Counted from the first letter of the stretch, positions 10,368 through 23,165 are shown. The stretch is DNA of 64,000 nucleotides from Mesodorylaimus sp. YZB2_4 (GCA_030248295.1 JASANH010000095.1:30787-94786); one strand, 5' to 3'. Notes: a model not told the origin generated them from the letters alone. Program-made: numbers and translations.

Positions 10368-10600
10368 TTAGATTTCTGCCGCCTTCCATGAATCCCATTT
10401 ATCACTCATGACTCGTCGTCCATCATTATCGAAGACGATGTTCGAGAACGACATTCTTTTTGGCGACCTATTTATTTCGCTCGGTGCAGAAAAACTAAGA
10501 CCTGCACTTACATCGCTCACCTTTGTAACCGGACTCTTTCTCTCATAGTCTTCATCAGGTTTTTGCAACTTTTCAATACCAAAATCGTACCTCGTACCTA
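10368..10600 (-). CDS. Possible exon, unknown protein (copy 1; copy 2 at 20,424-20,656)
   Basis: The frame reads YDFGIEKLQKPDEDYERK and further on SPKRMSFSNIVFDNDGRRVM, ending KWDSWKAAEI and a stop. It is polar and coding-like, and identical in both copies of the 2-kb repeat. No start codon or splice partner could be fixed and no family is recognised. It lies upstream of the SANT-like frame on the same strand, so both may once have belonged to one spliced transposon gene. Confidence 0.25.
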
Positions 10601-10882
10601 AATGATTTACATACGAAAATTGGAAAGAAAGAGAAGCAAATAAATCAACGCCAGGAGCACCTCACACCAAAAGGAAGCCAGAATTATCTGAGCGACAACA
10701 GGCAAAGGGGGCAGCACCGAAGCCTTAAGAGAATGTTTTTAACACCTTTAAAGAACAAGGGATATTGCCATGCTACGATCACTCGATATTCAAGACCTCC
10801 CGCCCATTTAAGGGAGCGAGTGATTGGCATCACCAAGGACAGCCAAGTCGTCTGACCCCAGGCTCGACCGAACTGGCTTTCG

Positions 10883-13555
10883 TGGCCGAACCAGGACCCG
10901 AAGCAGACTAGGTGGGTATTTTCACCGAGCAAGGACCAAACCGGACCGAACTGGCTGAACCAGGACCGAACCAGGACCGAACCAGGACAAAAGAGCTTTC
11001 TCAGCCGAGACAGATATCATTGCAGAAGTCCGGCAGTCCGCCTGATAGCAAGTACTTGTATGAGTCATCATTTTACGCATGTCGTCTGCGCACTTTAAAC
11101 AGATAGGATTATCACTTGCTACGAAATCAAACCGAATCAAGTCATAACATTTTCGGAAATTTGAATGTGTTATAGCCGACAGCCGGCAAATTGCATCTTA
11201 TAAAATGTGACATGCGAGTATTTTCAGGCAATTATCTTCCTCCGTTGCCACCACAAACATTTTTTGCCACCAAAAAAGCTGTTTCTGAGCTTTGATTGCC
11301 GGATGGAGCTGACAAAAACCATTTTGCGATCTTGGCCAAACGAAGAAATACGGATACCGTCGGCTGTTGAAAGAAACCTGCACGTTTTAAATGGATTTCG
11401 CGATGCAAGTCCGGCGGTTTTTTCCTGATCGATTGGTTGGTTTCTCTGCTCGGCGGCATCAAATAGATGGTCAACTTAGTTCAAAATTCTTCAACGATCA
11501 TACTTTTTTGACCAGTTCTGCCGTTGTGTATCACAAGTCGTACAATGAAGAAATCGACGGAAAGATCCTGTCGATTTCCGATCGATCAACGACTGTTGTG
11601 CTTCGATCGATCACTAAATCGATTATTGATCGAAAAAGGAAAAACGCCGATCAAATTGTTGGCTAAATATCAAAGTGGCAAATGGCCGAGTGAGCATTCG
11701 GCATCGGATAAACTGTACTTTGCGAATGAATCAAATTCGACAGAATGGGCAATAAAAGCGTGAAAAGTCAGGTTTGATCCGATGTTATATCAAGATTCAG
11801 TATCGAATTCGAGGAAGAAGTACAGGCAAATGGAATTGCCGAATACGGACTAGGGACCAGAGGAGTTATGTGACCAAAGATTGACGAATTATTAGCAACA
11901 AAGGGGAAGGTGGACCCATTTCATTGTAATATGTTCACTTTTTTATCATTATTCAGTGTTCCATGATTTGGTGCTGATCACTAAGATCGATTTGATCTTG
12001 GCGGTTTTTTTACGCTGTATATTTCAGGTTGATGCTCTATATTGCGTTCGTTTATAGACAAAGAAGAATCGTTTTTGAGTGCTGGATTTGTTTTATTGCT
12101 TCAATTAACATACCTGATACTTGAAATTGATGCTGCATTTCCTCCTTTTAAGATTTTAGCTTGTGAGCTTCTGACAAGAGAAAATTGGGAGAAGTCGAAA
12201 TTTGAAATTGGTATTATGTAGATAAGTGCTGAAGTAGCCATGGTCTTCTAAGTTGAGTTCGCCTAATTGTAAGTGGGCAACGAAAAATAATAATTATAGA
12301 GGTTTCGAGGGGGATATCCTGTGATCTTGTAAAATTTTTCAATAATCACTAAAATCGTGGAGCAGCATAATCTCCTTGTACAAATGTGTGACGTACTGCT
12401 AGCTAGAGCAGAGTTTGCATATTTTTTTGTTGTTCAGGTTATCTAGCAGGTAAGCAGGGCCTGGATTGCCAACTGGTGAAAAGGATAGCCCGAAATATCG
12501 GGAAATGGGCAGCAGTCTGGAGTGAATATCGGGCTCGGCTGTGCCCCAGTGTGTAGCTGTGCTGTCGAGCCCCCCACCCACTCAAATAGGCATGGTGTAA
12601 CTGCTGTTTTTTACCGCAGACGCCTGGAAGCTTTTTTGAAACCACCCTAAGTTTAGATTTCTGTTCCAACTTTCGTGGGCCGAAACCCGTTTTGCAAATG
12701 TTTTTGCAATGCCTCCCAATACCAGGCTGGTCGCTAATCAAACACCAAGAGGTGAATATATTTTTTTGAATTTTTCCCGGTTTAAAACGGCTGACGAAAC
12801 GTTGCTGGTAGGAGATAAAGATACAGAAAATACAAGATCTTTTTTTTCATCTCCTGGGTGACAATATTTTCTAACAAAAAACAACAAAAATTTGGCACAA
12901 AAAGGGAAGAACCAGCTAAACTGTAAAGCTATAGATTTTTCTCCCATCTCTAATGAACTATGCCCATATTCCTCCCAATTTGTGTCGCAACTCCAGCCAC
13001 CTTCAGTAAAACGTCGTTTTTTTCTGACCCCACCAAAGCGTGATCTCGCAACGCATAGAGTCAAAGCGTCCCATAATAAGAAGCACTCGCATATAGTCTA
13101 AAGGTGCGTCCCAGAGGTTTCCTGAGGTTGCAGAGAGAATTGTCCCTTGACCGGCATGCTGCCGTACTAAGCCTGGCGCGCATGACTGCCTTCAGCACAA
13201 CATCAGGTGCTTTTTTGCTGTTTATGCTGTGTTTTGATTTCCTGATGTCCTGGTCACTGAAAAATGGCAAAAGAGCAAGTTTGGTGGACACATTTTTCAA
13301 CTTATGCTGAGCTTTTTATTCGAGTCTGACTGAATTCAGTTCTGAGTGAGCTCAGGCATTTAAGCATTGTGGCAAGTTTGTGCACTCTCGGTACACACAC
13401 TTGTTTTTTTGGTTGTTTTCTGTCATCCTAAGCCCTATTGACCTGTATAATTTTTGAATATTTTTTCCGCAAACTTTTACGACGAAGCCAAAGCTTAGAA
13501 AAGAATTTATTACTGTTTATTGCACTTGGGCGAGCTGTTGAGCTTTAATACGACG
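10883..13555. other. No clear gene
   Basis: Short 10-bp repeats (CAGGACCGAAC) occur near 10,930-11,000. Between 11,200 and 11,770 there are overlapping plus-strand open frames of 70-90 codons without start, splice or domain signals. The rest is AT-rich with nothing recognisable. Confidence 0.4.
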
Positions 13556-13560
13556 TGCCT

Positions 13561-14787
13561 TATACTGTAAATCACTTCAATTTCGCGGTTTTTGCGGATG
13601 GCCTGGACCGCGAAAATTTCCTTCCGAGAGAATTTTTATGTCAAAAACCTGGATTTTGAAATAGAGCATAGGTTCAGTTTTACCTTGTGTACAACCACCT
13701 GCTGATAACATTAGGCTGAACTTCAACCCAGATCAGTTCCCATTAACCCATGTCCGCATTCTTTGATAAGGCCAAAGCATGCGGGCATGAGTCACATTAT
13801 CAATGTAGTGATGCACTGCCTAGCAGCATCTTGAACAGTACGAAAGAGAACAGTCTGTTCTCAACTCACCTGACCAGAAGCTATCCAACTGGATTGGAAC
13901 AGATCCACGTGGATTCTGGTGGACCCACGATGGATTCTGATGGATTGGGGAATCTGGGACGCCTTCAGAACCCATTGAGCATGCAATGGTTTGATCCCTG
14001 ACAGCCTGAGATCCACTTTTGGCAGTTGCTTACAGTTTTTTTTATTTCTTCGGAATTTCTTCCAAGTACCAGTGAGCAAAATCATTTTTGAATGCTTAGG
14101 CGTATCCATTCACAGCTCCTTCCACATCAAATTATTTCGACCCATCCTTGCCTTGCAGAGAGAGTCAATTTTTGCCCCTTTTTTCGCGGGCTGTGGGCTT
14201 CTTAGCTGGCCTCATCTTGCCTTCAACTAGGGTCAATCCAGGATGGCAAGAGCGCATGTTGATCTCTACTCCGCGATGCCATGGCTACCCCATGAGGTAA
14301 CCATACCCAGCCCGTGCCCAATGAGGGGTCTGGGTTCGAGAGTCCCTTGCCCCATAAGACCTCTCCTCGTTCATGGACACCGAATGGATAAAGAGAGAGT
14401 CACCGACCAACTGGCGTGCAAGGCACAGAGAACTTGACCAAGTTCTCAGATGGCTTGAGTTGAATCCAGGCTGATGGTATCAAGCCCTTCCAAGCAAACT
14501 GTGACACGCGCCTTTCACCGCTACACCACCCAGACGGCTCCTTTCACGCATCTAATGCTTGGAGCTCCTACGTGCAGGAAAGCAGGTATAATGGAGCTGA
14601 TTGTGTTCCTTAAAAAGATCGAGCATTACCACACAGTCTGAAGTATTAACAGGAAATTTATAATATGCATAACCAGTACTGATGACTGACGGTCAGCCAG
14701 AAACCGCGAAAATATGTATCCGCGAAATTTTGCAAAAGTCCAGAACCGCGAAAATTGGGTACCGCGAAATTACAACGATTTACAGTG
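13561..14787. mobile_element. MITE-like element with imperfect TIRs
   Basis: Left end CTGTAAATCACTTCAATTTC followed by GCGG. The right end at about 14,740-14,787 reads, in reverse complement, CTGTAAATCGTTGTAATTTC followed by GCGG. Both ends then contain further GCGGT/ACCGCGAAA words. Left and right ends abut TA, which fits a TA target, but the duplication is not certain. No transposase is inside. Confidence 0.5.
14455..14535 (-). other. tRNA-like sequence (possible SINE head)
   Basis: On the minus strand, GTGTAGCGGTGAAAGG resembles a pol III A box, and about 45 bases later TGGATTCAACTC resembles a B box. The spacing is longer than in a normal tRNA and no cloverleaf could be drawn, so this is at best a tRNA-derived repeat. 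Confidence 0.25.
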
Positions 14788-15439
14788 ATAGCATGAAAAT
14801 AAAGGTTTGTTTCGGTCAGGGTTGAGTCAGTTTGGACCATGTGGCTGTGGTTCAGTATAAGAGGCCAGTTGGTCGACTTAAGCCCATGCCGAACGCACAA
14901 ATTACACCTACTGTACTGTAGCTGAATGTAAGATACCTGAGCTGTCGCAAGCATGAAAAAAATGCTCTAACTTTAATATTAGTTGTGTGTTCATACAAAT
15001 AGCCGACTTGACTTGGATGCGATCCTTCACTTCTTTAGTCAGGTTTCTGTGCCTAAAGTTGGAAGGCTCATTGTCAGCCAGAATGAGTCCGGTTGCCTGC
15101 TGGGCCACATTGCCGCATCAGAAGTCATCAGTGCTCTTGATGATAGACGCCGAGTCATAAGACAGTAACTAGCATTACTCAAATAATAAATCATGAACGC
15201 TTTTCATTACTTTTTTTATTTTGCACCGACTTTGTCAAAGAAACTGGAAATCGGTTCGCCGGGTAACTGCCGCCTGCTCTCTCATTGTCAGTGCAGGATC
15301 GCAGCTGGGTTCCATTGTAGTATGTACCGCCTTTACAGCGACACTTTCGAATTTTTAAAGGTCTTAACTTCGAGGCTTTTTTAACCTCAGCTTAAAAAAA
15401 ACTGCGAAATATTGTTTGATTTTTTTATGAAAACTATAG

Positions 15440-15976
15440 ATGGACCAGAAGTTCAAGACAGGTGGATAGCTTACAATAAAATTCCTCCGCGAATAGTAGC
15501 AACAATTGAAAATGGTTCGATCTGGAATCTCACAACTGAAACTTATTCCAGCTCGAATTTGACAGTTCTGCTGAACACAATGCTAAGTTTGGATTGTTTT
15601 GCTGGCTACCAAGTGATGTGGTACAAAAATGAAGTAGGCCGCATATTACAATGGGTATTTTTGTTGCCGATAATTACCGTATATGTGGTTTAGGTGATGA
15701 TTCCTGACCAAAACTGCCAATCTTTGGGCGACACGGATGAGGATATTGATCAAAGCCTTTACCCTACGACAGCATGCTATTTCAGCGACAAGAATTGCAG
15801 CAACAACACAATAATCAGCTTGCCTAAAGAAATGATCCGTGTTGCTGGAGACGGATACATATCGACCATCACATTCCCCAACGTTACAAAGAATCTTTCG
15901 GGAGTCTATATTTGCTCGAGCAGTTGGCCTCAGTTAAGCACCACAATCCAAATTTCTGTACGCTCATCACCAAGAA
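15440..15976 (+). CDS. Immunoglobulin-domain protein, two internal exons
   Basis: Exon A (15,440-15,633) follows the acceptor AACTATAG. Exon B (15,694-15,976) ends at the donor AGAA|GTAAGTT. The 60-nt intron between them (GTAGGCC...GGTTTAG) is phase 0. The joined protein has the hallmarks of one Ig-like domain: B-strand cysteine in MLSLDCFAG, C-strand tryptophan in VMWYKN, and the F-strand signature NLSGVYIC after an E-strand YISTITFPN. Extra cysteines lie between the sheets. Several N-glycosylation sequons are present (NLT, NVT, NLS), as expected for an extracellular domain. Upstream (signal peptide) and downstream (membrane anchor) exons were not found, so this is a partial cell-surface or secreted gene of unknown role. 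Confidence 0.7.
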
Positions 15977-17046
15977 GTAAGTTATTTGTCAAAGACTGAA
16001 GAAGACAAAAAGGTGTGCTATTGTGCATTTTTCGAGGGCTCGCTTTTTAAGGTGTTATTTTGAATAACAAAATAATTTTTCCATGACGTTATGACATTTT
16101 TTCAGCTTTAAGTGGGTTGGGCCTGTGCCGCCAAGTTCCCCTTGGGACTTCCAACCCGTTTTGCCTATATCCGGCTGGCAGTCATGATATGATGTCATTA
16201 GGTCCGACAATGGGTTCACAGTTCGACCCAAACCCGACCAAAAAATCTCGAAGTCAAACCCGACCCAAACCTATTTTTAAAAACTCAAACCCAAGAACCC
16301 ATGAAAAACCACTGAAACCACAAAAAAACCACTTCTGTTTAGTGAAGTACATTATCAGTATGACGCATATTTTTTTCAAAACTGCCATCATTCTTTACTA
16401 AGCGACCTGAGGGAAAGCAATCTTGGCATGGTGGCTTACTGTGATTTCAAATTTATATAATTAAAAGTGTGTACTAATAACTTCTAAAATGCATAAATTA
16501 CATGCTTTGAGATAGCTGTGTAAATCAGGCTTGCTGACAGCAAATTTATGAGAGAAAAGTGGTGCCTGCATTTGGTCACAGATAAACAAGGTATAAACAA
16601 GCGTTTATGCTTTGGATTTAATATTCTAGATTTAAAAAATATAAATGTCATAGTATGCCCATTGAACATATTTCTCCTGTCGTTTCTTATACTGATTGTA
16701 ATTTTTTATTCGTAGGGATCTAACCCATTAAAATTCTGCCGGCTTCAATTCCATACGCTGCCTCACACTCATTTTAAAAGTGCAGAAGAAGAAAAAAATT
16801 TATTTTGTTTTTGGTCAAATTTTTAATTTTAAAACCTTGTCAATGTATAAAGCTAGAGTAGGCAAAACAGTTCAATCTAGGTGATGAGGTGTGACATGCC
16901 TGCCCAGTTCTTATTTGCAGTAATTTTAAATGACTTAGTACGAAAGGTTTTAAAGATTTAGAAAGCATTACAATGTGGAAGGATACATTGTCATAAAGTG
17001 AAGCAAAGTCATAAAATCCCGCGTAAAATCCCACACACACGCACAG

Positions 17047-17077
<31 letters not shown>

Positions 17078-17780
17078 GGTACATATATTTACACATAAAT
17101 ATGTATTTACTAAATATTTATACATATTTACCGGAAACATATACATATATATATTTCGTAAGTGAATATCCTTAGTAAATTTGTTTATTCCCTATCTTTA
17201 AATGTTTTTTATTCAGCGTGTTATGTAACATTATACACTTTAGTGTATTCGTATATATCAAATATACATATATTTATTAAATGAAAATACATACACACAA
17301 AATATATGTACGTTGGATTTTACTGAGTAAGAAATAAAGCGCACACAAGAGCTGCACACTTGGAACGCAGGAAGGACGTTTCTGGGAATAAAGTCACACC
17401 ACACTGTATCATAGCGGACATTGGGCACAGTTTTCAGTCATGGGGCATTAGGAGCATGAAGCGAGGCGAGGCGGCAGCAACATTTCTTCCAGCGAAGCAA
17501 AGCACTAGTTACAGTTCGTGAGCACACTCAGATTCATATCCGTAAGAATAACAACGGTAAGCTCATCCTAAGCACATATCAACAAAGCATAAATGAGACA
17601 AGATAGTTGAGAAAACCTTAAAAGTTTTTTCTGAAATCATAAGTCGGAATGAGTTCTCGATTTATGGGAATTTTTCACCACCTGAATATCAGAAGACAGA
17701 AATTAGATTGACTTGCAGACGTTTAAAAAACCGTCTAGCATACTGGGCATTTTAGAACGATGATTTGGTGGCTGGCTCCT
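15977..17780. other. No gene; AT-rich, with (CA)n at 17,032-17,075
   Basis: A CA-dinucleotide microsatellite sits at 17,032-17,075, flanked by ACATATATA-type AT-rich sequence to about 17,310. An area near 16,200-16,320 repeats the word CCAAACCC. No splice-supported exon was found. Confidence 0.6.
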
Positions 17781-17800
17781 TGCATTACTGCTTTTGAAAA

Positions 17801-18750
17801 TTAGAAAATACTGACATGGAGACCTGCTGGAATTTCGGACGTTTTTTCTAACAGCATGAGGTACACATTTTTCATATCGTATGGGAAATCATCATACTGC
17901 AAATTGTGATCATCGCAAAGGACCCATCCACGTTCAGTTCGAACCAAAGCCTTGTAATGGCCAGAAATCATGGCTGCACCGAAATGGTAAACCAAAGCTG
18001 TGGCTTTGAACTTAGCGTTTCCAATCTCAATTTCATCTGGATCGCAACCAGGAATACCACAATTGTCAAACCCCTTTCCGTGTGGCGCGTCACGTGAATT
18101 AATAGCTGCTCACGCGGATGACACAGATCGAACGAACACTTTACAGACTCTTCATGGCAAACATGGGAAGAAACAGTTTCGTCAGACCCCCATACCCGTA
18201 ATTGCTCTTGGAAGGTACGACCTGAGGGTGGGTCAAACACCAAGAAACAAGTCGATTCGATTTGATCGCCTAATTAATTCTGGCTGCATATAGCAGTCAC
18301 GCATCGACGTCGATGAGTAAATCGAAACAAGTCTTCCAGCATTACCCTTTGCAGAATTTTTCCAACAAATTCTCTGGCGCGTTGTTGACCAGTAAGAGAG
18401 GGCACACCTGAGCTTTTCTGAACCGCCGTCGCACTTACGCTTAATGCCCTCACGTGGGTGCCAGCCTTCCTCTGTTCGTACGCGGAATGGAGATCTTGCA
18501 AAGCTGGAAGGGCGCCTCCAAACGAATCTTGCTGCAAAAATTCGGTGAAGCGAGGTGAAGCAAACAAGAAATGTATCGAGCTGTTTGCATAACAAGAAGA
18601 GCCAGGATTAGTCATTGCTGCCCACTGTGGTTTCATCGTCATCCGCACACATGGAAAAGCAAGTCTCATATCAAAATTAGAAGATTTCTCTCCCACAATT
18701 TTTTCGCCAGGCTTCCCCTCGACTCTTGCAACTATGCGCTCTTTATTTCG
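17801..18750 (-). pseudogene. Ubiquitin-specific protease (USP, C19) domain of the Helitron
   Basis: USPs are cysteine proteases that remove ubiquitin. The cysteine box is MTNPGSSCYANSSIHFLF, with the expected Asn, Cys and Asn positions. The middle includes a paired-cysteine zinc-binding-like region (SSHVCHEESVKC) and PREQLLIHVTR, the strand before the catalytic core. The histidine box is HFGAAMISGHYKALVR, followed by the tryptophan and aspartates of GWVLCDDHN and the terminal strand VYLMLLEK. One frameshift lies near 18,240-18,274 and another near 18,070, so the domain is intact in content but not in frame. The segment directly upstream (CIDEINRLR...LPQVE) matches the helicase-USP linker of the second Helitron copy. 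A host USP pseudogene is less likely, given that shared linker. Confidence 0.82.
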
Positions 18751-18931
18751 CCTTTTCATTTTTCGAGCCCCCTTGCTCTGATCATGCATAGCCGGAGACG
18801 GGTCTGTGCCAGCACCTGAGAATTCATACCATCTCCTATCCTTTCGAGTGCCTAATCCTACAACTGGAAATTCCACCTGTGGCAAACTCGGAGCAAAGGA
18901 AAAACGCAATCGATTGATTTCGTCGATGCAC

Positions 18932-20939
18932 ACAGTAATCGAGAATAAGGCTGTTCTCGATAGATCGCTGATAATTGGACAGCGCTGCTGCTCCTCGATT
19001 TCTTTCATCCTCATCATCGGTCGAATGATGCGGACTACTGGCATTAAATTCGTCGTGATTTTGGGCTGTTTCTCAATCTCGCTTCAGCAGCTGAATCTCG
19101 ACCAATTATATCTAATACAGCAGACTCTATCTGGAATAGTACACGTACTGCGATATTTTACTGCACACCTTAGGGAAAATTAACCGATTTAAGTTCAGTC
19201 CAACAACTGCCGTCTCAGAAAATGTTATAAAAAACCTTACTTTTGGAAAAACAAGCTTCTGTACCCTCTTTAGCTTCAGTTCGACTTTTATTGTCGCGTT
19301 TATCCCGAGCAGCTTTTCGCCAGCCCGGCCGCAGACTATCCTGTATATGCTTATACTCACGGCCGTTCGAAGCATCGAATGCGTAATATTTGGCGCTATT
19401 CGCGACGAGATTTTTCCATCCTTCGGTCGTACTTCCCTAGTATTCCGATCCGTTTGCTTGCCAAGCAACACTTCCTTATTTCCAGCGATCATCCTCAAAA
19501 TGATGAGCTTGCCTTCTTCCGAAAGCTTATTGTTTGACATTTTCAGTTCTTTCAAAAGGGCAAAATGAGAGGCGAAGAATAAATTATACGTAACAGCCAA
19601 AACGAGAGATCTGGAACGTACATGCGCACACCAGGTGGACTTTTGACACATTCTGCTAGCTGTAACCCCAGCGCAGTTGGCCGTGGCGAGTAGAGAAGAG
19701 CAAGTGATCTCTCTTGTCTATGATCGCATTACTTGCCTGCTTTATCGGAGATCCAGTCTCGATGACTCCAGTCGGTCACATTCTCCTCTGCGCCCGCCAG
19801 GCTTGGGTAATTACTCAGTTTGAAACCATACCGGCAGGCGTAGGAGAGTGCGGCCGACGGAAGTCAGCAGGACAAATACTCCGACTGAAGGTGGGCAAGT
19901 CTCGCGATTACACCTGACCTGGTAACATCAAACCGAGGGGTTGACGTCCCAGCCAGGGGAGACCATGCCCTTCCGGCGGAGGGTTACAATTTTCATTCGT
20001 GATGTGGTCGCTCACCCTCGAATGCGCGTTCCCCGTCAGCCGCGTGGCAAGGTGTGCTTCGCAAACCACAATGTTCATAGATACCTAGCCGATATTCTAA
20101 ATCACTTTCAAGATCCGTGAACATGACAATCGTGCACTCACCAGGGAAAACCGAACTCTAACACCAAGTTTTCTTGTCTGTTCCCTATTCCTATGACAGT
20201 GCACACGTCTCGACACTTGGAGTACAACCTATGACACAGGTGGATTGTGGCTCATCCCCAAGAGCCTATTGCGAGTTGTCATAGGCCAGCAGAACCACAT
20301 TGACATCACGCAAGTCCAACTTATTGCCCAACTGGCATCTAGTGCAGTGCGATTTCATGATTTCGACAAGACTTCCAGTTTCTTAGACGAGACTAGTAGA
20401 AAAGAATCTATCGGCAAAAACCCTTAGATTTCTGCCGCCTTCCATGAATCCCATTTATCACTCATGACTCGTCGTCCATCATTATCGAAGACGATGTTCG
20501 AGAACGACATTCTTTTTGGCGACCTATTTATTTCGCTCGGTGCAGAAAAACTAAGACCTGCACTTACATCGCTCACCTTTGTAACCGGACTCTTTCTCTC
20601 ATAGTCTTCATCAGGTTTTTGCAACTTTTCAATACCAAAATCGTACCTCGTACCTAAATGATTTACATACGAAAATTGGAAAGAAAGAGAAGCAAATAAA
20701 TCAACGCCAGGAGCACCTCACACCAAAAGGAAGCCAGAATTATCTGAGCGACAACAGGCAAAGGGGGCAGCACCGAAGCCTTAAGAGAATGTTTTTAACA
20801 CCTTTAAAGAACAAGGGATATTGCCATGCTACGATCACTCGATATTCAAGACCTCCCGCCCATTTAAGGGAGCGAGTGATTGGCATCACCAAGGACAGCC
20901 AAGTCGTCTGACCCCAGGCTCGACCGAACTGGCTTTCGT
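18932..20939. repeat. 2-kb repeat, copy 2
   Basis: Near-identical to 8,876-10,882. Here its right edge abuts the Helitron helicase just after the Walker B segment, and its left edge abuts the linker before the USP domain. The Helitron sequence that should lie between those points (helicase motifs III-VI, about 0.9 kb) is absent. The repeat therefore replaced it rather than simply inserting. Confidence 0.93.
19288..19540 (-). pseudogene. SANT/Myb-like DNA-binding protein, frameshifted (copy 2)
   Basis: Same gene and same frame break as at 9,230-9,482, with a few substitutions (for example a Gly for Arg in the first helix and Lys for Met near the break). The substitutions do not repair the frame. 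The shared break shows the gene was already dead before duplication, or that it was read through an unusual route. Confidence 0.5.
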
Positions 20940-21325
20940 GACAGGAGCAGCAGACTCAAGACCATGCTTACCTCGTCAATGATCAATAACTTCAAGTTAT
21001 GCAGCGCCCCAGATAGTTTCGCCCGCTCATCTGCATTTAATTCAAACCAAGGACCCGTCGCGCCGTGCTGCACAGGCAGCTTGAACAAGCGATGCAAAGT
21101 AATCCCACCAGCATTGAATGCTGCTAACCCAGTAGAAGCTGAAATCGCAACAGTTGGCAAGTCAGCTTCAAGGAAGAACTTCTGAACAAATTTTGTTATG
21201 GCGAGAATTAAAAAACATCTTCCCGTTCCTCCAGCACCAGTCACAAACATTCGAAAAGGCCCAGAGGTTTCAGTCGATATGCGGCTTGCATCAGTTTCAA
21301 AAACTCTGCGCTGGCCAGCGTTCAT
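20940..21325 (-). pseudogene. PIF1-type helicase, N-terminal part (Helitron)
   Basis: The segment begins MNAGQRRVFE, like the start of PIF1 helicases. Walker A follows as VTGAGGTGRCF; the usual Lys-Ser/Thr after GTG is Arg-Cys here, which would abolish ATP binding. Next come the conserved SASTGLAAFNAGGITLHRLF (motif Ia) and Walker B LLIIDEVSMV. Immediately after, the sequence becomes the 2-kb repeat, so motifs III to VI are missing. In Helitrons this helicase unwinds DNA during rolling-circle transposition. Confidence 0.88.
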
Positions 21326-21433
21326 TTTTCAAAGTCTTCTTCCCAGGAACTCATACTTGCATCGACTCCCATTGCAGTGGTCAACTCTTCGACTGCATTC
21401 TCGATATGAGCCGGCATGCCTATCGCTCCGGGA

Positions 21434-23165
21434 TCAAGAATTTCCTGAGAATCTGGGTCCTCCCCCTTCTTTACGTATTTCCTCTCCTTGCTCGGCAAAC
21501 TCTGCCACCTGCGCTCGCAACTTCTGATGATACTCTAACATGCTCAGATTAGTCGTAAATTTCTTTTCGAAAATGGAACTGCAATTGCCAGTGACATCCA
21601 GCAGCTCCTCAGCCTCGCAACGAAATGGCTTGAACATCAACAGCAAGCTGTAACGATACGCCTCGACCTCCTCTTGTCTCTTAAACTCAGGATGGCTGAC
21701 TAAAATTGGTTCACTGCGCAACTTTACCCCGCCACTACCTTTTACAAAACGCAAATCTCGCTCCTTGCTGACCTCGTGCGTATTAACCTTTTTATACATC
21801 CTCATAAAGTCGTACAGGCATAATTCTTCCAGCATCTTAGGCCTATTTGGATAACGGTCATCGATCTAATTCGGCTCGTATTTTTCTTTTGATGTCGGAT
21901 TTTCCGCCTGCATTTGTTTCAGTTTCGACCACGATTTCATACACACTGTGCGGGAAGAAGGCGCGCGCGCACTGATGTATACCGTTTCTCTCGACTTGCC
22001 GTATAAAGGCTGACCGCGCAGCCTGTCAACAGCTTCGATGATTCCACACTCGCGGTTTCGCAGCTTGGTAAAACCATAAGCATAAAGCTGTTTAGAAACG
22101 GATTCGTTCCTCTCAATGCTTTCACAGAGCTCGGTAGCTAGGTAACATACCCACACGTGTAATTTGCCAAGGCTGTTGTTGACTCACCAACAAATGACAC
22201 ATCGGTATTAGCTCGCCATCCCAAAAGAATGATTCCATTGTAATCATTCACCCTACGCTCACTTTCCAAGCGTGGTAAATCATAAAATCGTTTTTCAAAT
22301 TTCCCTTGTCGACGCTTTCCCAAAACTTGAAGTGGATCTCGAAAATGCAAATCGTCGCGAGCAGGGCGTGGAAAACCGAAGCGACATTAAAAAAAAAACC
22401 CGAAGTTTCAGGTACTCCAGAGTCATCCAAATCCCCTCGATTATTCTGTCCACGCCTTTTTGAGAGCTTTATAGTTTTTAGGCAGTAAGAATTGCAGCGA
22501 TGCATCTGATAGCTTTCCACCAATTTGTGCAAATTTGGCTCCTTTTGAGCATGTGGCAAACGACATGTGACATGCTTATTTATGAAGTTCTTCACAACTT
22601 CGTCAGAATCAACTCCAGCACGCGGAGCATTCTTCATTCACAGCAACGTGTGGTAATGAATATGTCCCCTGCACTAGTATTCCACCCGCCAAAAATAGTC
22701 CAATACCAAACCCAAGGGAGGAGACTCCTTGCTTGAAATGGCCTCATTGAAAAAAGAAACGAAACGATGATGAAAATGATCTTGCGTCATTACCGGATCA
22801 ATGGCGGTCAGGGTAGAAGTACGCACAGTGCCGATATTAGGCAAATCCGAATTCATTACCCTGAGCACCTGCGACATATCCTCCCAGTCAAACTCCACTG
22901 CACTCAACGTATGAAACCAGGTAGGAGGCCTGAGCTCACGAATCATGCACAAGACTTTCATCTTGACCTGCTTCCAACACTCCGGACTGCCCCGCATGTT
23001 TCGGAAAACGGTGATCAAACAATGCTCTCATTGCCTATTTCCATCACTAACCATCTGCACAAACTCATCGATGCTCAAATTGCCAAATCGTTTCGTATTT
23101 CGCAAGGTTTGATGCATGCTAGCCGACATAGCTCGCAACTCCCCACGTTCCGAAAACGAGTTCTC
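21434..23165 (-). pseudogene. Helitron-N / Rep (HUH) region
   Basis: From 23,165 leftward: an in-frame TGA near 23,030, then NMRGSPECWKQ and IRELRPPTWFHTLSAVEF, diagnostic of the Helitron_like_N domain. An in-frame TAG follows at 22,674-22,676, directly before RGHIHYHTLL, which contains the HUH (HIHYH) metal-binding motif of the Rep endonuclease. A TGA follows at 22,638-22,640. Downstream, NFINKHVTC, then FYDLPRLESERRVNDYN and TTALANYTCGYV carry the conserved Helitron Rep signatures, including the tyrosine region that attacks DNA. They are spread over different frames. NRECGIIEAVDRL and the 21.8-21.4 kb frame complete the Rep-helicase linker. It is a recognisable but inactive rolling-circle transposase. 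Confidence 0.85.

Larger units (their letters stand above)
8876..10882. repeat. 2-kb repeat, copy 1
   Basis: Homologous along its full length to 18,932-20,939, with roughly one to two percent differences by eye. It begins at CAGTAATCGAGAATAAGG and ends at ACTGGCTTTCGTG; sequence outside those points is unrelated. Terminal inverted repeats are not evident. It contains a broken SANT/Myb-like gene and a conserved possible exon (10,368-10,600), both on the minus strand. The 58-bp offset pattern shows nearly equal lengths (2,007 and 2,008 bp), so the duplication is recent. Confidence 0.93.
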
